Positions 35,590 through 43,715 of a stretch of 64,000 bases of DNA are shown here, piece after piece. A program made the position numbers and the translations under genes. Under the pieces are notes generated by a model, which saw only the letters and a list, made by a program, of their open reading frames with translations, was not told the DNA's origin and did no database searches. Each line of letters begins with the position of its first letter. The first letter of the stretch is position 1. This stretch comes from Oceanicola sp. (GTDB taxonomy: Bacteria; Pseudomonadota; Alphaproteobacteria; Rhodobacterales; Rhodobacteraceae): positions 3,232,062 through 3,296,061 of the forward strand of contig CP051231.1 in assembly GCA_017792405.1 (NCBI GenBank). Direction: 5' to 3'.

Positions 35590-36597
35590 ATGTTGAAACA
35601 ACTCGGCTTCGGTGATCTCGCCCGCCTCCACTCGATGAACCGCTCCAACTACGACATGAAGTCGGAGCTTGCCCGCCTCACCCAGGAGATGTCCTCGGGC
35701 CGCAAGTCCAGCATCGCCGAGGCCGTCGGCGGCGACTTCGCCCCGATCACCAGCATCGAGATGACACTGGCCCGCAATACCGCCTTTCAAACCGCCAGCA
35801 CCGAGGCCGCGAGTTTCGCCTCGGTGATGCAGCACGCCTACCAGACGATCTCCGCCTTCGGCTCCGACAGCGCCTCCAACCTGCTCAACGCGAGTCAGGC
35901 CGCTCAACCCGAGCTGATCGGCACCGCCGCCGCCGATGCTGCCGCCAAGCTCCAGCCCATTCTCGCGGCGCTGAACACCGAGTTTGGCGGTCGCAGCGTC
36001 TTCGCCGGGCAGGATGTCAGCGGCCCCGCCGTCGCAGATGCCGCCACCCTGATGGCGGGCCTCAGCGCCGCCACCGCTGGGGCCACAGATGCCACCACGC
36101 TGATGGCCGCAGTCGACAACTGGTTCGACCCGGGCGGTGGGTTTGAGACCACCGTCTACCTCGGCTCCGCCACCCCGCTCGCCCCCGTCGACATCGGTCA
36201 GGAGGTCTCTGCCGACCTCGGCTTTACCGCCCTCGACCCCGAGCTGCGCGCCACCCTCAAAGGCATCGCCCTCGCCGGCCTCATCGCCGATGGCGCCCTC
36301 GCCGGTGATACCGACGCCCGCGCCGACCTGCTCCAGCGCGCGGGCGAGATCCTGACCGAGGGCGAATCCGGCCTCACCCAGCTGCAAGCCCGCCTCGGCA
36401 CCGTCGAGGAGTTGATCGGCGAGGCCGATATCGCCCGCGCTGCCGAAACCTCCGCCCTCAAGATGACTCGCGCCGAGCTGGTCGAGGTCGATCCCTATGA
36501 AACCGCCTCGCGGCTGCAACAAGTGCAGCTGCAACTCGAAACCATCTACGCGATGACTGCCAGAATGCAGTCCCTGAGCCTGGTGAACTACCTCTGA
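35590..36597 (+). CDS. flgL: Flagellar hook-associated protein FlgL (HAP3), flagellin-like
   Basis: A 335-aa protein with flagellin-like ends: N-terminal ARLHSMNRSNYDMKSELARLTQEMSSGRKSS and C-terminal TASRLQQVQLQLETIYAMTARMQSLSLVNYL. Position right after flgK and absence of a hypervariable flagellin core support FlgL rather than a filament protein. Its stop overlaps the flgI start (TGATG). Confidence 0.88.
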   Translation: MLKQLGFGDLARLHSMNRSNYDMKSELARLTQEMSSGRKSSIAEAVGGDFAPITSIEMTLARNTAFQTASTEAASFASVMQHAYQTISAFGSDSASNLLNASQAAQPELIGTAAADAAAKLQPILAALNTEFGGRSVFAGQDVSGPAVADAATLMAGLSAATAGATDATTLMAAVDNWFDPGGGFETTVYLGSATPLAPVDIGQEVSADLGFTALDPELRATLKGIALAGLIADGALAGDTDARADLLQRAGEILTEGESGLTQLQARLGTVEELIGEADIARAAETSALKMTRAELVEVDPYETASRLQQVQLQLETIYAMTARMQSLSLVNYL

Positions 36598-37700
36598 TGC
36601 TTCGTCTCCTTCTTGCCTGCCTTTTCGCGCTGACCACCCTCAGCGCGGCCCATGCCACACCTGTCCGGATCAAAGATCTCGTCGAGTTCGACGGGGTTCG
36701 CGGCAACGATCTCGTCGGCTACGGCCTCGTCGTCGGCCTCAACGGCTCCGGTGACGGACTGCGCAATGCGCCCTTCACCGAAGAGATCATGCAAAACATG
36801 CTGGAGCGGCTCGGCGTCAACGTCACCGGCGAGCAATTCCGCCCCAAGAACGTGGCCGCCGTCTTCGTTACCGCCACCCTTCCCCCGTTCGCCCGCGCCG
36901 GGAGCCAGATCGACGTGACGGTTTCCGCCATCGGCGACGCCAAGAGCCTGCTCGGCGGCACCCTCGTGATGACCCCCCTCACCGCCGCCGACGGTCAGAT
37001 CTATGCCGTAGCGCAGGGCACCATCATCGCCGGCGGCGCAACCGCCGAGGGCGAGGGCGCCACTGTAACGCAGGGCGTGCCCACCGCGGGCACCGTGCCT
37101 TCCGGCGCCCGCGTCGAGCGTGAGGTGCCCTTCGATTTCAACCAGTTACGCACCATGCGCCTTGCCCTGCGCACACAGGATTTCACCACCGCCAGCCGGA
37201 TTGAAAGCGCAATCAACGGCACCTTCGGCGCCCCTGTCGCGCGCATGCTCGATGCTGGCACGGTGCAGATCAACCTCTCCGGCAGCGGCACCCGCTCCCC
37301 GGCCCATATGGTCAGCCGGATCGAGAACATCGCGGTCGAGCCCCAGCGCCGCGCCATGGTCGTGGTCGATCAACGCTCTGGCACCATCGTGATGGGCGAG
37401 GACGTTCGGATCAGCCGCGTGGCCGTCAGCCAGGGCAACCTCACGATCCGTATCGAGGAAAAGCCCATCGCCGTTCAGCCCAACCCCTTCGCCCCCGGAG
37501 AAACCGTTGTTCTGCCCAACACCACCGCCGAAATCAATGAAGAGCCCGGCATCGGCCTTGCGGAGGTCGCCGAGGGCACTTCCCTCTCCGAGGTCGTCGC
37601 CGGCCTCAACGCCCTCGGCGTCTCCCCCCGCGACATGATCGACATCCTGAAGAGCATCAAGGCCGCCGGCGCACTCCACGCGGACTTCATCGTTCGCTGA
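36597..37700 (+). CDS. flgI: Flagellar P-ring protein FlgI
   Basis: A 367-aa periplasmic ring protein around the rod in the peptidoglycan layer. Signal peptide MLRLLLACLFALTTLSAAHA, then RIKDLVEFDGVRGNDLVGYGLVVGLNGSGDG, the family hallmark. Further conserved blocks are KNVAAVFVTATLPPFARAGSQIDVTVSAIGDA and the C-terminal LNALGVSPRDMIDILKSIKAAGALHA. Last gene of the hook operon, convergent with fliP. Confidence 0.97.
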   Translation: MLRLLLACLFALTTLSAAHATPVRIKDLVEFDGVRGNDLVGYGLVVGLNGSGDGLRNAPFTEEIMQNMLERLGVNVTGEQFRPKNVAAVFVTATLPPFARAGSQIDVTVSAIGDAKSLLGGTLVMTPLTAADGQIYAVAQGTIIAGGATAEGEGATVTQGVPTAGTVPSGARVEREVPFDFNQLRTMRLALRTQDFTTASRIESAINGTFGAPVARMLDAGTVQINLSGSGTRSPAHMVSRIENIAVEPQRRAMVVVDQRSGTIVMGEDVRISRVAVSQGNLTIRIEEKPIAVQPNPFAPGETVVLPNTTAEINEEPGIGLAEVAEGTSLSEVVAGLNALGVSPRDMIDILKSIKAAGALHADFIVR

Positions 37701-37892
37701 CTCCCCCCCACCGCAGCCCCTCATCAGCCCCCCGCCTCCGGCGCGGCCCTTTTTCGCAGCTAGCATCCGCGTACGGCACGGCCCCTCTCCACGGGCGGCA
37801 AACAACTCCGGAGCCTGTGGCCGCAATCCGTCAGTCCAAAACAGCCTTGGGGCATGGCCTCGCGTGACGCCTCCTCAAAGCCCTTTCCGGTC
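37701..37892. other. Convergent intergenic gap, no feature recognised
   Basis: A 192-bp stretch between flgI and fliP. A TTTTT at 37750-37754 follows a GC-rich stretch, but no convincing stem precedes it. I see no gene or clear terminator. Confidence 0.5.
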
Positions 37893-38621
37893 TCAGAAGT
37901 AGCTGCGGACCAGCGCGCCGGAGATCAGCGCCCATCCATCGGCCACCACGAAGAAGGCGAGCTTGAACGGCAGCGACACGATCGCAGGCGGCACCATCAT
38001 CATCCCCATTGACATCAGCACCGCCGCCACCACCAGGTCGATGATCAGGAACGGCAGGAAGATCAGGAACCCGATCTGAAACGCCCGCTCCACCTCGCTC
38101 AACAGGAAAGACGGTACCAGAAGCGAGAGCGGGGCCTCCCCCGGCGGGGTCGTGGCCGCGACGCCCTCGCGCAAGTCGGCAAGTGTGCCGAAAGTCTCTG
38201 CATCGACGCGGGCCGCCATGAACACCCGAAAGGGCGCCAACGCTCGATCAAAGGCCTCCGCAGCAGCAATTTGCTCATCGAGCAGTGGCTTCACCCCGCT
38301 GGACCACGCTTCCTGAAACACCGGGTCCATGATGAAATAGGTCAGGAAAAGCGCCAGCGAAACGATCAGCATGTTCGGCGGTGATTGCTGAAGTCCAATC
38401 GCCTGCCGCAGGATCGAGAGCACCGTGACGATAAAGGGGAAGCAGGTGATCATCACTGCGATCCCTGGCACGAGGCTGAGGATGGTGATCAACGCGAAGA
38501 GGCCGATGGTCTGGTTGGTCAGCGCCCCCGACCCGTCGCCTAGATCTACCGAGATATCTTGCGCCGCCAATGGGCCAGTGATCAGCAGCACCGATAGAGC
38601 AACTCCAAGGCTGCGCCACAT
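37893..38621 (-). CDS. fliP: Flagellar export apparatus protein FliP
   Basis: A 242-aa export-gate component. N-terminal signal sequence MWRSLGVALSVLLITGPLAAQ, then the membrane core (FALITILSLVPGIAVMITCFPFIVTVLSILRQAIGLQQSPPNMLIVSLALFLTYFIM) and C-terminal pair (FLIFLPFLIIDLVVAAVLMSMGMMMVPP), all strongly conserved in FliP. The open frame continues upstream through fliN in another frame; ATG at 38621, 5 bp after the fliN stop, is the real start. Forms the secretion pore with FliQ and FliR. Last gene of the fliF-fliH-fliN-fliP unit. Confidence 0.96.
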   Translation of the reverse strand: MWRSLGVALSVLLITGPLAAQDISVDLGDGSGALTNQTIGLFALITILSLVPGIAVMITCFPFIVTVLSILRQAIGLQQSPPNMLIVSLALFLTYFIMDPVFQEAWSSGVKPLLDEQIAAAEAFDRALAPFRVFMAARVDAETFGTLADLREGVAATTPPGEAPLSLLVPSFLLSEVERAFQIGFLIFLPFLIIDLVVAAVLMSMGMMMVPPAIVSLPFKLAFFVVADGWALISGALVRSYF

Positions 38622-38626
38622 GCCGG

Positions 38627-38902
38627 TCAGAGACCGCCCTTGAGATCCGCGACCTCGGTGAGCCGCACCGCGAGCTGGCCCGGCTGGCCATCTTCCGCCT
38701 CCGTCAACTCGCCCCGCGCGATCAGTTTGTCGCCGACGTAAAGCTCGACCGGGTCCTCGACCCGGCGGTCGAGTGGCAGCACCGCGTCCGGGCCCAGCTT
38801 CAGCAGCTCCGAGACCCGTGGCCGCGCCTTGCCGACCGCCACCGTGATCTCCACCGGCACCTGCGTGAACGGGTTGCCCTTGGCGTGAATTTCCTCGCTC
38901 AT
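38627..38902 (-). CDS. fliN: Flagellar motor switch protein FliN
   Basis: A 91-aa C-ring protein consisting of essentially one SpoA/FliMN domain (VPVEITVAVGKARPRVSELLKLGPDAVLPLDRRVEDPVELYVGDKLIARGEL). Length is typical of the minimal FliN type. It lies 3 bp after the FliH-like gene and 5 bp before fliP. Works with FliM and FliG in rotor switching; those genes are not in this window. Confidence 0.93.
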   Translation of the reverse strand: MSEEIHAKGNPFTQVPVEITVAVGKARPRVSELLKLGPDAVLPLDRRVEDPVELYVGDKLIARGELTEAEDGQPGQLAVRLTEVADLKGGL

Positions 38903-38905
38903 GTT

Positions 38906-39499
38906 TCATCCTTCCCGGGTCGCCTGACCCTCAAAAAACCCGTCCACGACCTCGGCGATGCCAGCCAGAACGGCGCTCATGTCGATGATTTCCTCGGAAG
39001 TGGCGAAGCGCAGTGCCGCTTGCCCCGGCCCGAGGCTCGGCTCCTCGGCCAGGCGCACCGGGATGGTCGCTTCCCCCTGAAGGAGCGGCTCCACCCGGAC
39101 CATGTTGCCCGGCGCCACGGTGATCTCGACCGAAACCTCGCTGCGTGCCTTCACCGCTGCTTCGATCTGCTCGAGGATCATGAGCCCCAAGCTTCCGTTC
39201 AGGGTTTCGGGCAGCACCTTGGAGACGATCCCGGTCACCAGCTCGCGCATCTCACCCACCATCGCGCGGCGCGCCTCATGGTAGGTGAAACTCATGTCGT
39301 CGAGCGCGCGGGCGAGGTCGGCGCCGATGGCCTTCTGCTCCCCCGCATGGGCTTTGGCGGCATCGTCCCATCCCTCGCGGTATCCCTTGTCAAAGGCGGC
39401 GAGCTGGGCCTCGGCGAGTGCACTGTCTCCCGCGTCGGCCCGGCGCGATTTGCGCGCCGGGCCGCTGAACTCCTCAAGCGTGATCCCTCCCTTGCTCAC
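38906..39499 (-). CDS. FliH-like flagellar export ATPase regulator
   Basis: A 197-aa protein between fliF and fliN. It has the FliH layout: a variable acidic/basic N-terminus, a helical middle with small-residue spacing (LAEAQLAAFDKGYREGWDDAAKAHAGEQ) and a C-terminal ATPase-binding domain (EMRELVTGIVSKVLPETLNGSLGLMILEQIEAAVKA; ITVAPGNMVRVEPLL). FliH ties the ATPase FliI to the C-ring. Sequence similarity in this family is weak, so the call relies on position and layout. Overlaps the fliF stop by 4 bp. Confidence 0.8.
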   Translation of the reverse strand: MSKGGITLEEFSGPARKSRRADAGDSALAEAQLAAFDKGYREGWDDAAKAHAGEQKAIGADLARALDDMSFTYHEARRAMVGEMRELVTGIVSKVLPETLNGSLGLMILEQIEAAVKARSEVSVEITVAPGNMVRVEPLLQGEATIPVRLAEEPSLGPGQAALRFATSEEIIDMSAVLAGIAEVVDGFFEGQATREG

Positions 39500-41142
39500 G
39501 CTTTCACCTCCTCGTCATCTTCCATCCAGCTCTTGAGAATTTCGATAGTCTCGTCCTGGCGCTCTTCGATCATGCTGCGCAGGCGGGCCACCGGGTCATC
39601 GCTATCGGCGCCGTCGAACCCGGGGACCCCGGCCACGTCAAAATCGTTGACCACCGCAAGATCAGGCAGCTCGATTCCGCTATCATCAATCTCACCTGTG
39701 AGGGCGTCCGGCATCGGAAAGTCATCGAGCCCGGCCTCGCCGCTCTCGGATGGGGCGCCGGGCGGCAGGGCGGCCACCGGGGCCTCGGGCGCGGGCAACG
39801 CGCGGGCACTGAGCGCCGGCTTCAGCACGAAGAGGCCGAGACCCAGCACCACCACCGCCAGAATCGCCAATTGAATCAGGGTCATGATGTTGAGGCTGTC
39901 GAGTAGCGAGCCGCCCGCCGCCGTGCCGATCTCTTCCACCGGCAGGAATTCGAGCGACTTTAGGGTGATCTGGTCACCCCGATCCTCGTTGTAGCCAACG
40001 GCGCTGGCCACCAGTTCGCGCAGGGCACCAAGCTGCTCGTCGCTGCGGGCCGTCCACGTCGGGTCGCCATTGGCATCCGCCCCGCGCACCCCATCGACCA
40101 GAACGGCCACCGTAAGGCGCTTGACCGCCCCGGGCGTTCGCAGCAATTCCCTTTGCGTTTCAGAGACTTCAAAGTTGGTCCGCTCGCGGGTTTCGGTCTC
40201 TTGGCTCTGGCTTTCACCGCCCCCCGCGCCCGCCTCACCATCCGGCAGATTGGAGGCGACGGTCACCGCAGAAGGGTTGGTGCCGCTGGCGGAGTTGGAG
40301 CGTTCTTCGGTCTCCGAACTCACCGCAACCCGCCCGTCGGGGTCAAACCGCCGTTCGATGATCTGCTCTCGCTCCGTCTCGGTCTCGACCGAAACCTCAA
40401 CCACCGCATTGCCCGGCCCAACATGGGCCTCCAGCAGGCGCTGGACGTTGCGGCGCAGGGCCTCCGCCCGCTCTTCGCCGCCCGAATCGCCCATTGCGTC
40501 TTCGGCGGAGACCACGGCCCCCGTGGCCCCGTCGATCACTGAAACACCCTCCGGCGACAGCCCGGCCACGGCGCTGGCGATCAGGAACTTGAAGGCCTTG
40601 GCCTCTGCCGGTGTCACCCGCCCGCCCGTCGAGGTGACGGAGACCGAAGCCGAGGCAGATTCGTTGCGACCGAATCCGTGGGTGGCCGGGTTAGAGATAT
40701 GCACCCGCGCCGCACGCACCTTGGGAGATGCCAGGATCGTGCGCGCCAGTTCGCCCTCCTTCGCTCGCCAATAAGCCGCGTCGAACATCTGGCTCGTGGT
40801 GCCAAACCCCGAAAGACCATCAAGGATTTCATAGCCTTGCCCGCCGTTGGCCGGCAGCCCCTCGCCCGCAAGGGTCATCCGAAGCTCATCGCGGCGGGCA
40901 CTATCCACATAGATCGCACCGCCGCGCACCTCATAGGCCGCCCCGCGCTGGTCGAGCGAGGTCACGACCTCGCCCGCCGCAGAGGGCTCCAGCCCGGCAT
41001 AGAGCAGCGTCATTCCGGGGGCCGTTGCCACCCGGCTCAGGGCCAGAACCGCCGCGAACATGGCCAGCGTGGTGACCAGAACGGTGATTCTCCGCCGCGC
41101 ATCGAGGCCATTCCAAGTGTCGAGTAGGTTCTGCACGCGCAT
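39496..41142 (-). CDS. fliF: Flagellar MS-ring protein FliF
   Basis: A 548-aa MS-ring subunit. First membrane helix ITVLVTTLAMFAAVLALSRVA, YscJ/FliF ring-building domain (LLYAGLEPSAAGEVVTSLDQRGAAYEV; ARTILASPKVRAARVHISNP), a Ser/Glu-rich variable region around residues 270-320, second membrane helix LIQLAILAVVVLGLGLFVLKPAL, and a C-terminal tail DPVARLRSMIEERQDETIEI that normally binds FliG. Divergent from fliL across a promoter region with a CtrA-like box. It nucleates assembly of the whole motor. Confidence 0.96.
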   Translation of the reverse strand: MRVQNLLDTWNGLDARRRITVLVTTLAMFAAVLALSRVATAPGMTLLYAGLEPSAAGEVVTSLDQRGAAYEVRGGAIYVDSARRDELRMTLAGEGLPANGGQGYEILDGLSGFGTTSQMFDAAYWRAKEGELARTILASPKVRAARVHISNPATHGFGRNESASASVSVTSTGGRVTPAEAKAFKFLIASAVAGLSPEGVSVIDGATGAVVSAEDAMGDSGGEERAEALRRNVQRLLEAHVGPGNAVVEVSVETETEREQIIERRFDPDGRVAVSSETEERSNSASGTNPSAVTVASNLPDGEAGAGGGESQSQETETRERTNFEVSETQRELLRTPGAVKRLTVAVLVDGVRGADANGDPTWTARSDEQLGALRELVASAVGYNEDRGDQITLKSLEFLPVEEIGTAAGGSLLDSLNIMTLIQLAILAVVVLGLGLFVLKPALSARALPAPEAPVAALPPGAPSESGEAGLDDFPMPDALTGEIDDSGIELPDLAVVNDFDVAGVPGFDGADSDDPVARLRSMIEERQDETIEILKSWMEDDEEVKA

Positions 41143-41195
41143 TCTCCGCCGTCATCCGGGCTTCTGCCCTGTGCTCCCTAAATCGCGCATTGGCC

Positions 41196-41210
41196 TTAAC
41201 AATCGGTTAG
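41196..41210. promoter_or_regulatory. CtrA-like box between fliF and fliL
   Basis: TTAA-CAATCGG-TTAG, one mismatch to TTAA-N7-TTAA, in the 120-bp divergent gap between fliF (start 41142) and fliL (start 41263). It could serve either operon or both. Confidence 0.65.
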
Positions 41211-41262
41211 CCACATTCGGTCTATGAACGGATCAACGGATTTGTTCAGGAGACCGGAAGCC

Positions 41263-41766
41263 ATGGCCGAGGAAGAGGACGCCGCCGCAGCGGAGGGCGA
41301 TGACGACACCCCGAAGAAGAAGTCGAAGCTCCCGCTGATTCTCGGCGTCCTGCTCATGCTGGGCGGCGGCGGCGGGGCGTTCTATGCCACCTTCTCCGGC
41401 ATGCTGGGCGGGGGTGAGTCTGCGGAGGAGGGGCATGAAGAGGTCGCCGAGGCCGAGCCGCTGGAGCCGGTCGCTTTCGTGCCGCTCGACCCGATCATCA
41501 TCGCCGTCCGCTCGCAGGGCCGCGCCGCCCACCTCCGGTTTCGCGCCGAGTTGGAGGTGGAGCCGGACCGGCAGGAGGAGGTGACCCTGCTGATGCCCCG
41601 CATCCTCGACGTGCTCAACACCTACCTCCGCGCGGTGGAAATCGGAGAAATCGAGCGCCCGAGCGCGCTGATGAGCCTGCGTGCCCAGATGTTGCGGCGC
41701 ATTCAGATCGTCACCGGAGAGGGCCGAGTAAAGGATCTTCTCGTGACCGAATTCGTGGTGAACTAG
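41263..41766 (+). CDS. fliL: Flagellar basal-body-associated protein FliL
   Basis: A 167-aa stator-associated protein. Charged N-terminus (MAEEEDAAAAEGDDDTPKKKSK), single membrane helix LPLILGVLLMLGGGGGAFYA, then the periplasmic FliL domain (FVPLDPIIIAVRSQGRAAHLRFRAELEV; LMPRILDVLNTYLRAVEIGEIERPSALMSLRAQMLRRIQIVTG). A start at 41224 is possible, but ATG at 41263 has AGGAG 9 bp upstream and a more usual N-terminus. Heads the long fliL-motA-flhA-flhB unit. Confidence 0.93.
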   Translation: MAEEEDAAAAEGDDDTPKKKSKLPLILGVLLMLGGGGGAFYATFSGMLGGGESAEEGHEEVAEAEPLEPVAFVPLDPIIIAVRSQGRAAHLRFRAELEVEPDRQEEVTLLMPRILDVLNTYLRAVEIGEIERPSALMSLRAQMLRRIQIVTGEGRVKDLLVTEFVVN

Positions 41767-41775
41767 GAGGGTTCG

Positions 41776-42144
41776 ATGCTCAATTTCATTGCAGATATTC
41801 TCATGGTCGCCGGGGCCATTGGCGCCGGGGTCTATTGCCTGGTCCTGTCACGCAGGCTCTCACGCTTCACCGATCTCGAGGGCGGCATGGGCGGCGCTGT
41901 CGCCGTGCTTTCGGTGCAGGTCGACGACCTGAAGAAGGCGCTGGAAGAAGCACGCAAAGCCTCCAACGGCAGCGTCTCCCGCCTGACCGACATGACAAAA
42001 CGCGCCGAAGAGTCGGCCGCCCGGCTGGAGATTCTCCTCGCCTCCATGCACGACCTGCCGGAGAGCGAGCCGAAGCCCAGTGCCAAGCCCACGGTGACCC
42101 GCCGTCGCCGAGCCGCGCGCCCCGAGGAACAGGAGGCCGCCTGA
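41776..42144 (+). CDS. Small single-pass membrane protein of the flagellar cluster, unknown function
   Basis: A 122-aa protein: an N-terminal membrane helix (MLNFIADILMVAGAIGAGVYCLVLS), a predicted cytoplasmic coiled coil (LSVQVDDLKKALEEARKASNGSVSRLTDMTKRAEESAARLEILLASM) and a basic tail (TRRRRAARPEEQE). I do not recognise a named family. It lies between fliL and the MotE-like gene, 9 bp after the former and overlapping the latter (TGATG), so it is likely a motor or stator accessory. Confidence 0.8.
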   Translation: MLNFIADILMVAGAIGAGVYCLVLSRRLSRFTDLEGGMGGAVAVLSVQVDDLKKALEEARKASNGSVSRLTDMTKRAEESAARLEILLASMHDLPESEPKPSAKPTVTRRRRAARPEEQEAA

Positions 42145-42758
42145 TGGTACGGCGCAAGAAATCGCGCTCAGGGCTGCGCCGCAGGCTGGGCCGCGGGCTG
42201 CTGACCGTTCTGGCAGGCCTCCTCCTGAGCTCCGCCGTGCTGCGGCTGACCGGCGGCAGCGGCACCGCTTTCGCCCGCGAGGTCGCCAGCCGCATGGGCA
42301 GCGATGCAGGCCAAGAGGCCATACCCGTCGTCGCCGGATGCGAGCCCGAGCCTGAAATCGCCGCGCTTCTCGCCGCGCTCACCGAGCGTGAGGCGGCGGT
42401 CTCCGCGCGCGAACTGGCAGTCTCTGACGAGATCGTCGCGCTGGAACGCGCCCGCGAGGAGGTGGCACGCGAGATGGCCGCGCTGAAGTCCGCCGAAGCC
42501 CAGCTCGAAGAGACCCTCGCCCTCGCGGATGGCGCCGCCGAGAACGATCTCGCCAAGCTGACGCGCATGTATGAGGTGATGAAGCCCAAAGAGGCCGCCG
42601 CGCTCTTTGCCGAGATGGACCCGGTCTTTGCCGCCGGGTTTCTCGGCCGCATGCAGCCGGAACGGGCCGCCGCCGTGCTCGCGGGGATGGAGCCCAAGGC
42701 GGCCTATACCCTCTCCCTCATCCTAGCCGGCCGGAACGGCGCGGTTCCAACCGAGTAA
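42144..42758 (+). CDS. MotE-like flagellar motor protein
   Basis: A 204-aa protein with a basic N-terminus (RRKKSRSGLRRRLGRG), a membrane or signal helix (LLTVLAGLLLSSAVLRL), a long coiled coil (residues about 75-135) and a C-terminal MgtE-N-like repeat domain (YEVMKPKEAAALFAEMDPVFAAGFLGRMQPERAAAVLAGMEPKAAY). This layout is that of MotE, a periplasmic chaperone-like partner of the stator known in Alphaproteobacteria. Start ATG at 42144 overlaps the previous stop. Precedes motA by 87 bp. Confidence 0.85.
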   Translation: MVRRKKSRSGLRRRLGRGLLTVLAGLLLSSAVLRLTGGSGTAFAREVASRMGSDAGQEAIPVVAGCEPEPEIAALLAALTEREAAVSARELAVSDEIVALERAREEVAREMAALKSAEAQLEETLALADGAAENDLAKLTRMYEVMKPKEAAALFAEMDPVFAAGFLGRMQPERAAAVLAGMEPKAAYTLSLILAGRNGAVPTE

Positions 42759-42845
42759 CGGCTTGGGCCTTAGAGAATTTTAACCGCCGGGTGCGACAAC
42801 ACATGCGGGCCAAGGCCCGTGAGGCAGAGCAAGAGCGAGCAGAAC

Positions 42846-43715
42846 ATGATCGGTATTGTCGGTATCATCATCATCTTCGTGATGGTCTTCGGCGGCTATC
42901 TCGCCGCCGGCGGCAAGATGGGGATCATCCTCAAGTCCCTGCCCTTCGAGATGACGATGATCGGCGGAGCCGCCGTGGGCGCCTTCGTGCTCGCCAACGA
43001 CATGGCTGCGATCAAACACACCCTGAAAGACATCAAGAAGGTGTTCAAAGGCCCGCATTGGGGCCACCACGACTACAAGGAACTGCTCTGCTTGCTCTTC
43101 GAGTTGATCCGCCTCGCCCGGCAAAATCCGGTCGGCCTCGAGGAGCATATCGAGAACCCGGCCGAGAGTTCGATCATCTCGCGCTACCCCAAGATCCTCG
43201 CCGACCGGGAGGCGATCGAACTGATCTGCGACACGCTCCGCTCCGCCTCGATGAACTACGATGACCCGAACCAGGTCGAGGAGGTGCTCGAAAAGCGCAT
43301 GTCCGCCAACATGCACCACAACATGCATTCCTCTCACGCGATGCAGTCGATGGCCGACGGCCTTCCGGCGCTGGGGATCGTGGCCGCCGTGCTCGGCGTG
43401 ATCAAGACCATGGGCTCCATCGACCAGCCGCCGGAAATTCTCGGCAAGCTGATCGGCGGCGCGCTCGTGGGCACCTTCCTCGGCGTGTTCCTCGCCTACG
43501 GCATCGTCGGGCCCTTTGCCTCCAAGATGAAGGCCGTGATCGAGGAAGATGCGCATTTCTACCAGCTCATCCGCGAGGTGCTGGTGGCCAACCTGCACCA
43601 GCACGCCACCAACATCTGCATCGAGGTCGGGCGGCAAAACACGCCAGGCCACAGCCGCCCCTCCTTTTCGGAACTGGAAGAAGCGCTGAAAAACCTCAAG
43701 TCGGAGGCCGCATGA
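42846..43715 (+). CDS. motA: Flagellar motor stator protein MotA
   Basis: A 289-aa stator subunit with four membrane segments: IGIVGIIIIFVMVFGGYLAAGG and EMTMIGGAAVGAFVLAN at the N-terminus, then DGLPALGIVAAVLGVIKTMG (with the conserved Pro) and IGGALVGTFLGVFLAYGIVGPFA. The cytoplasmic loop carries the charged residues that meet FliG. Start ATG at 42846 matches the family; an upstream GTG-type extension at 42819 would add nine hydrophilic residues. Stop overlaps the next gene by 4 bp. Confidence 0.95.
   Translation: MIGIVGIIIIFVMVFGGYLAAGGKMGIILKSLPFEMTMIGGAAVGAFVLANDMAAIKHTLKDIKKVFKGPHWGHHDYKELLCLLFELIRLARQNPVGLEEHIENPAESSIISRYPKILADREAIELICDTLRSASMNYDDPNQVEEVLEKRMSANMHHNMHSSHAMQSMADGLPALGIVAAVLGVIKTMGSIDQPPEILGKLIGGALVGTFLGVFLAYGIVGPFASKMKAVIEEDAHFYQLIREVLVANLHQHATNICIEVGRQNTPGHSRPSFSELEEALKNLKSEAA

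Noticed and set aside
37701..37892. Terminator between flgI and fliP
   Set aside because: A T-run exists but no stable stem precedes it on either strand.
38622..38909. Upstream 96-codon extension of fliP
   Set aside because: It is an out-of-frame shadow of fliN with Gly/Arg-rich composition; FliP begins with its signal sequence at 38621.
42770..42790. Possible CtrA-like box before motA (TTAG and TTAA close together)
   Set aside because: The spacing between TTAG and TTAA is 6 bp, not 7, so it fails the pattern met by the other four sites.
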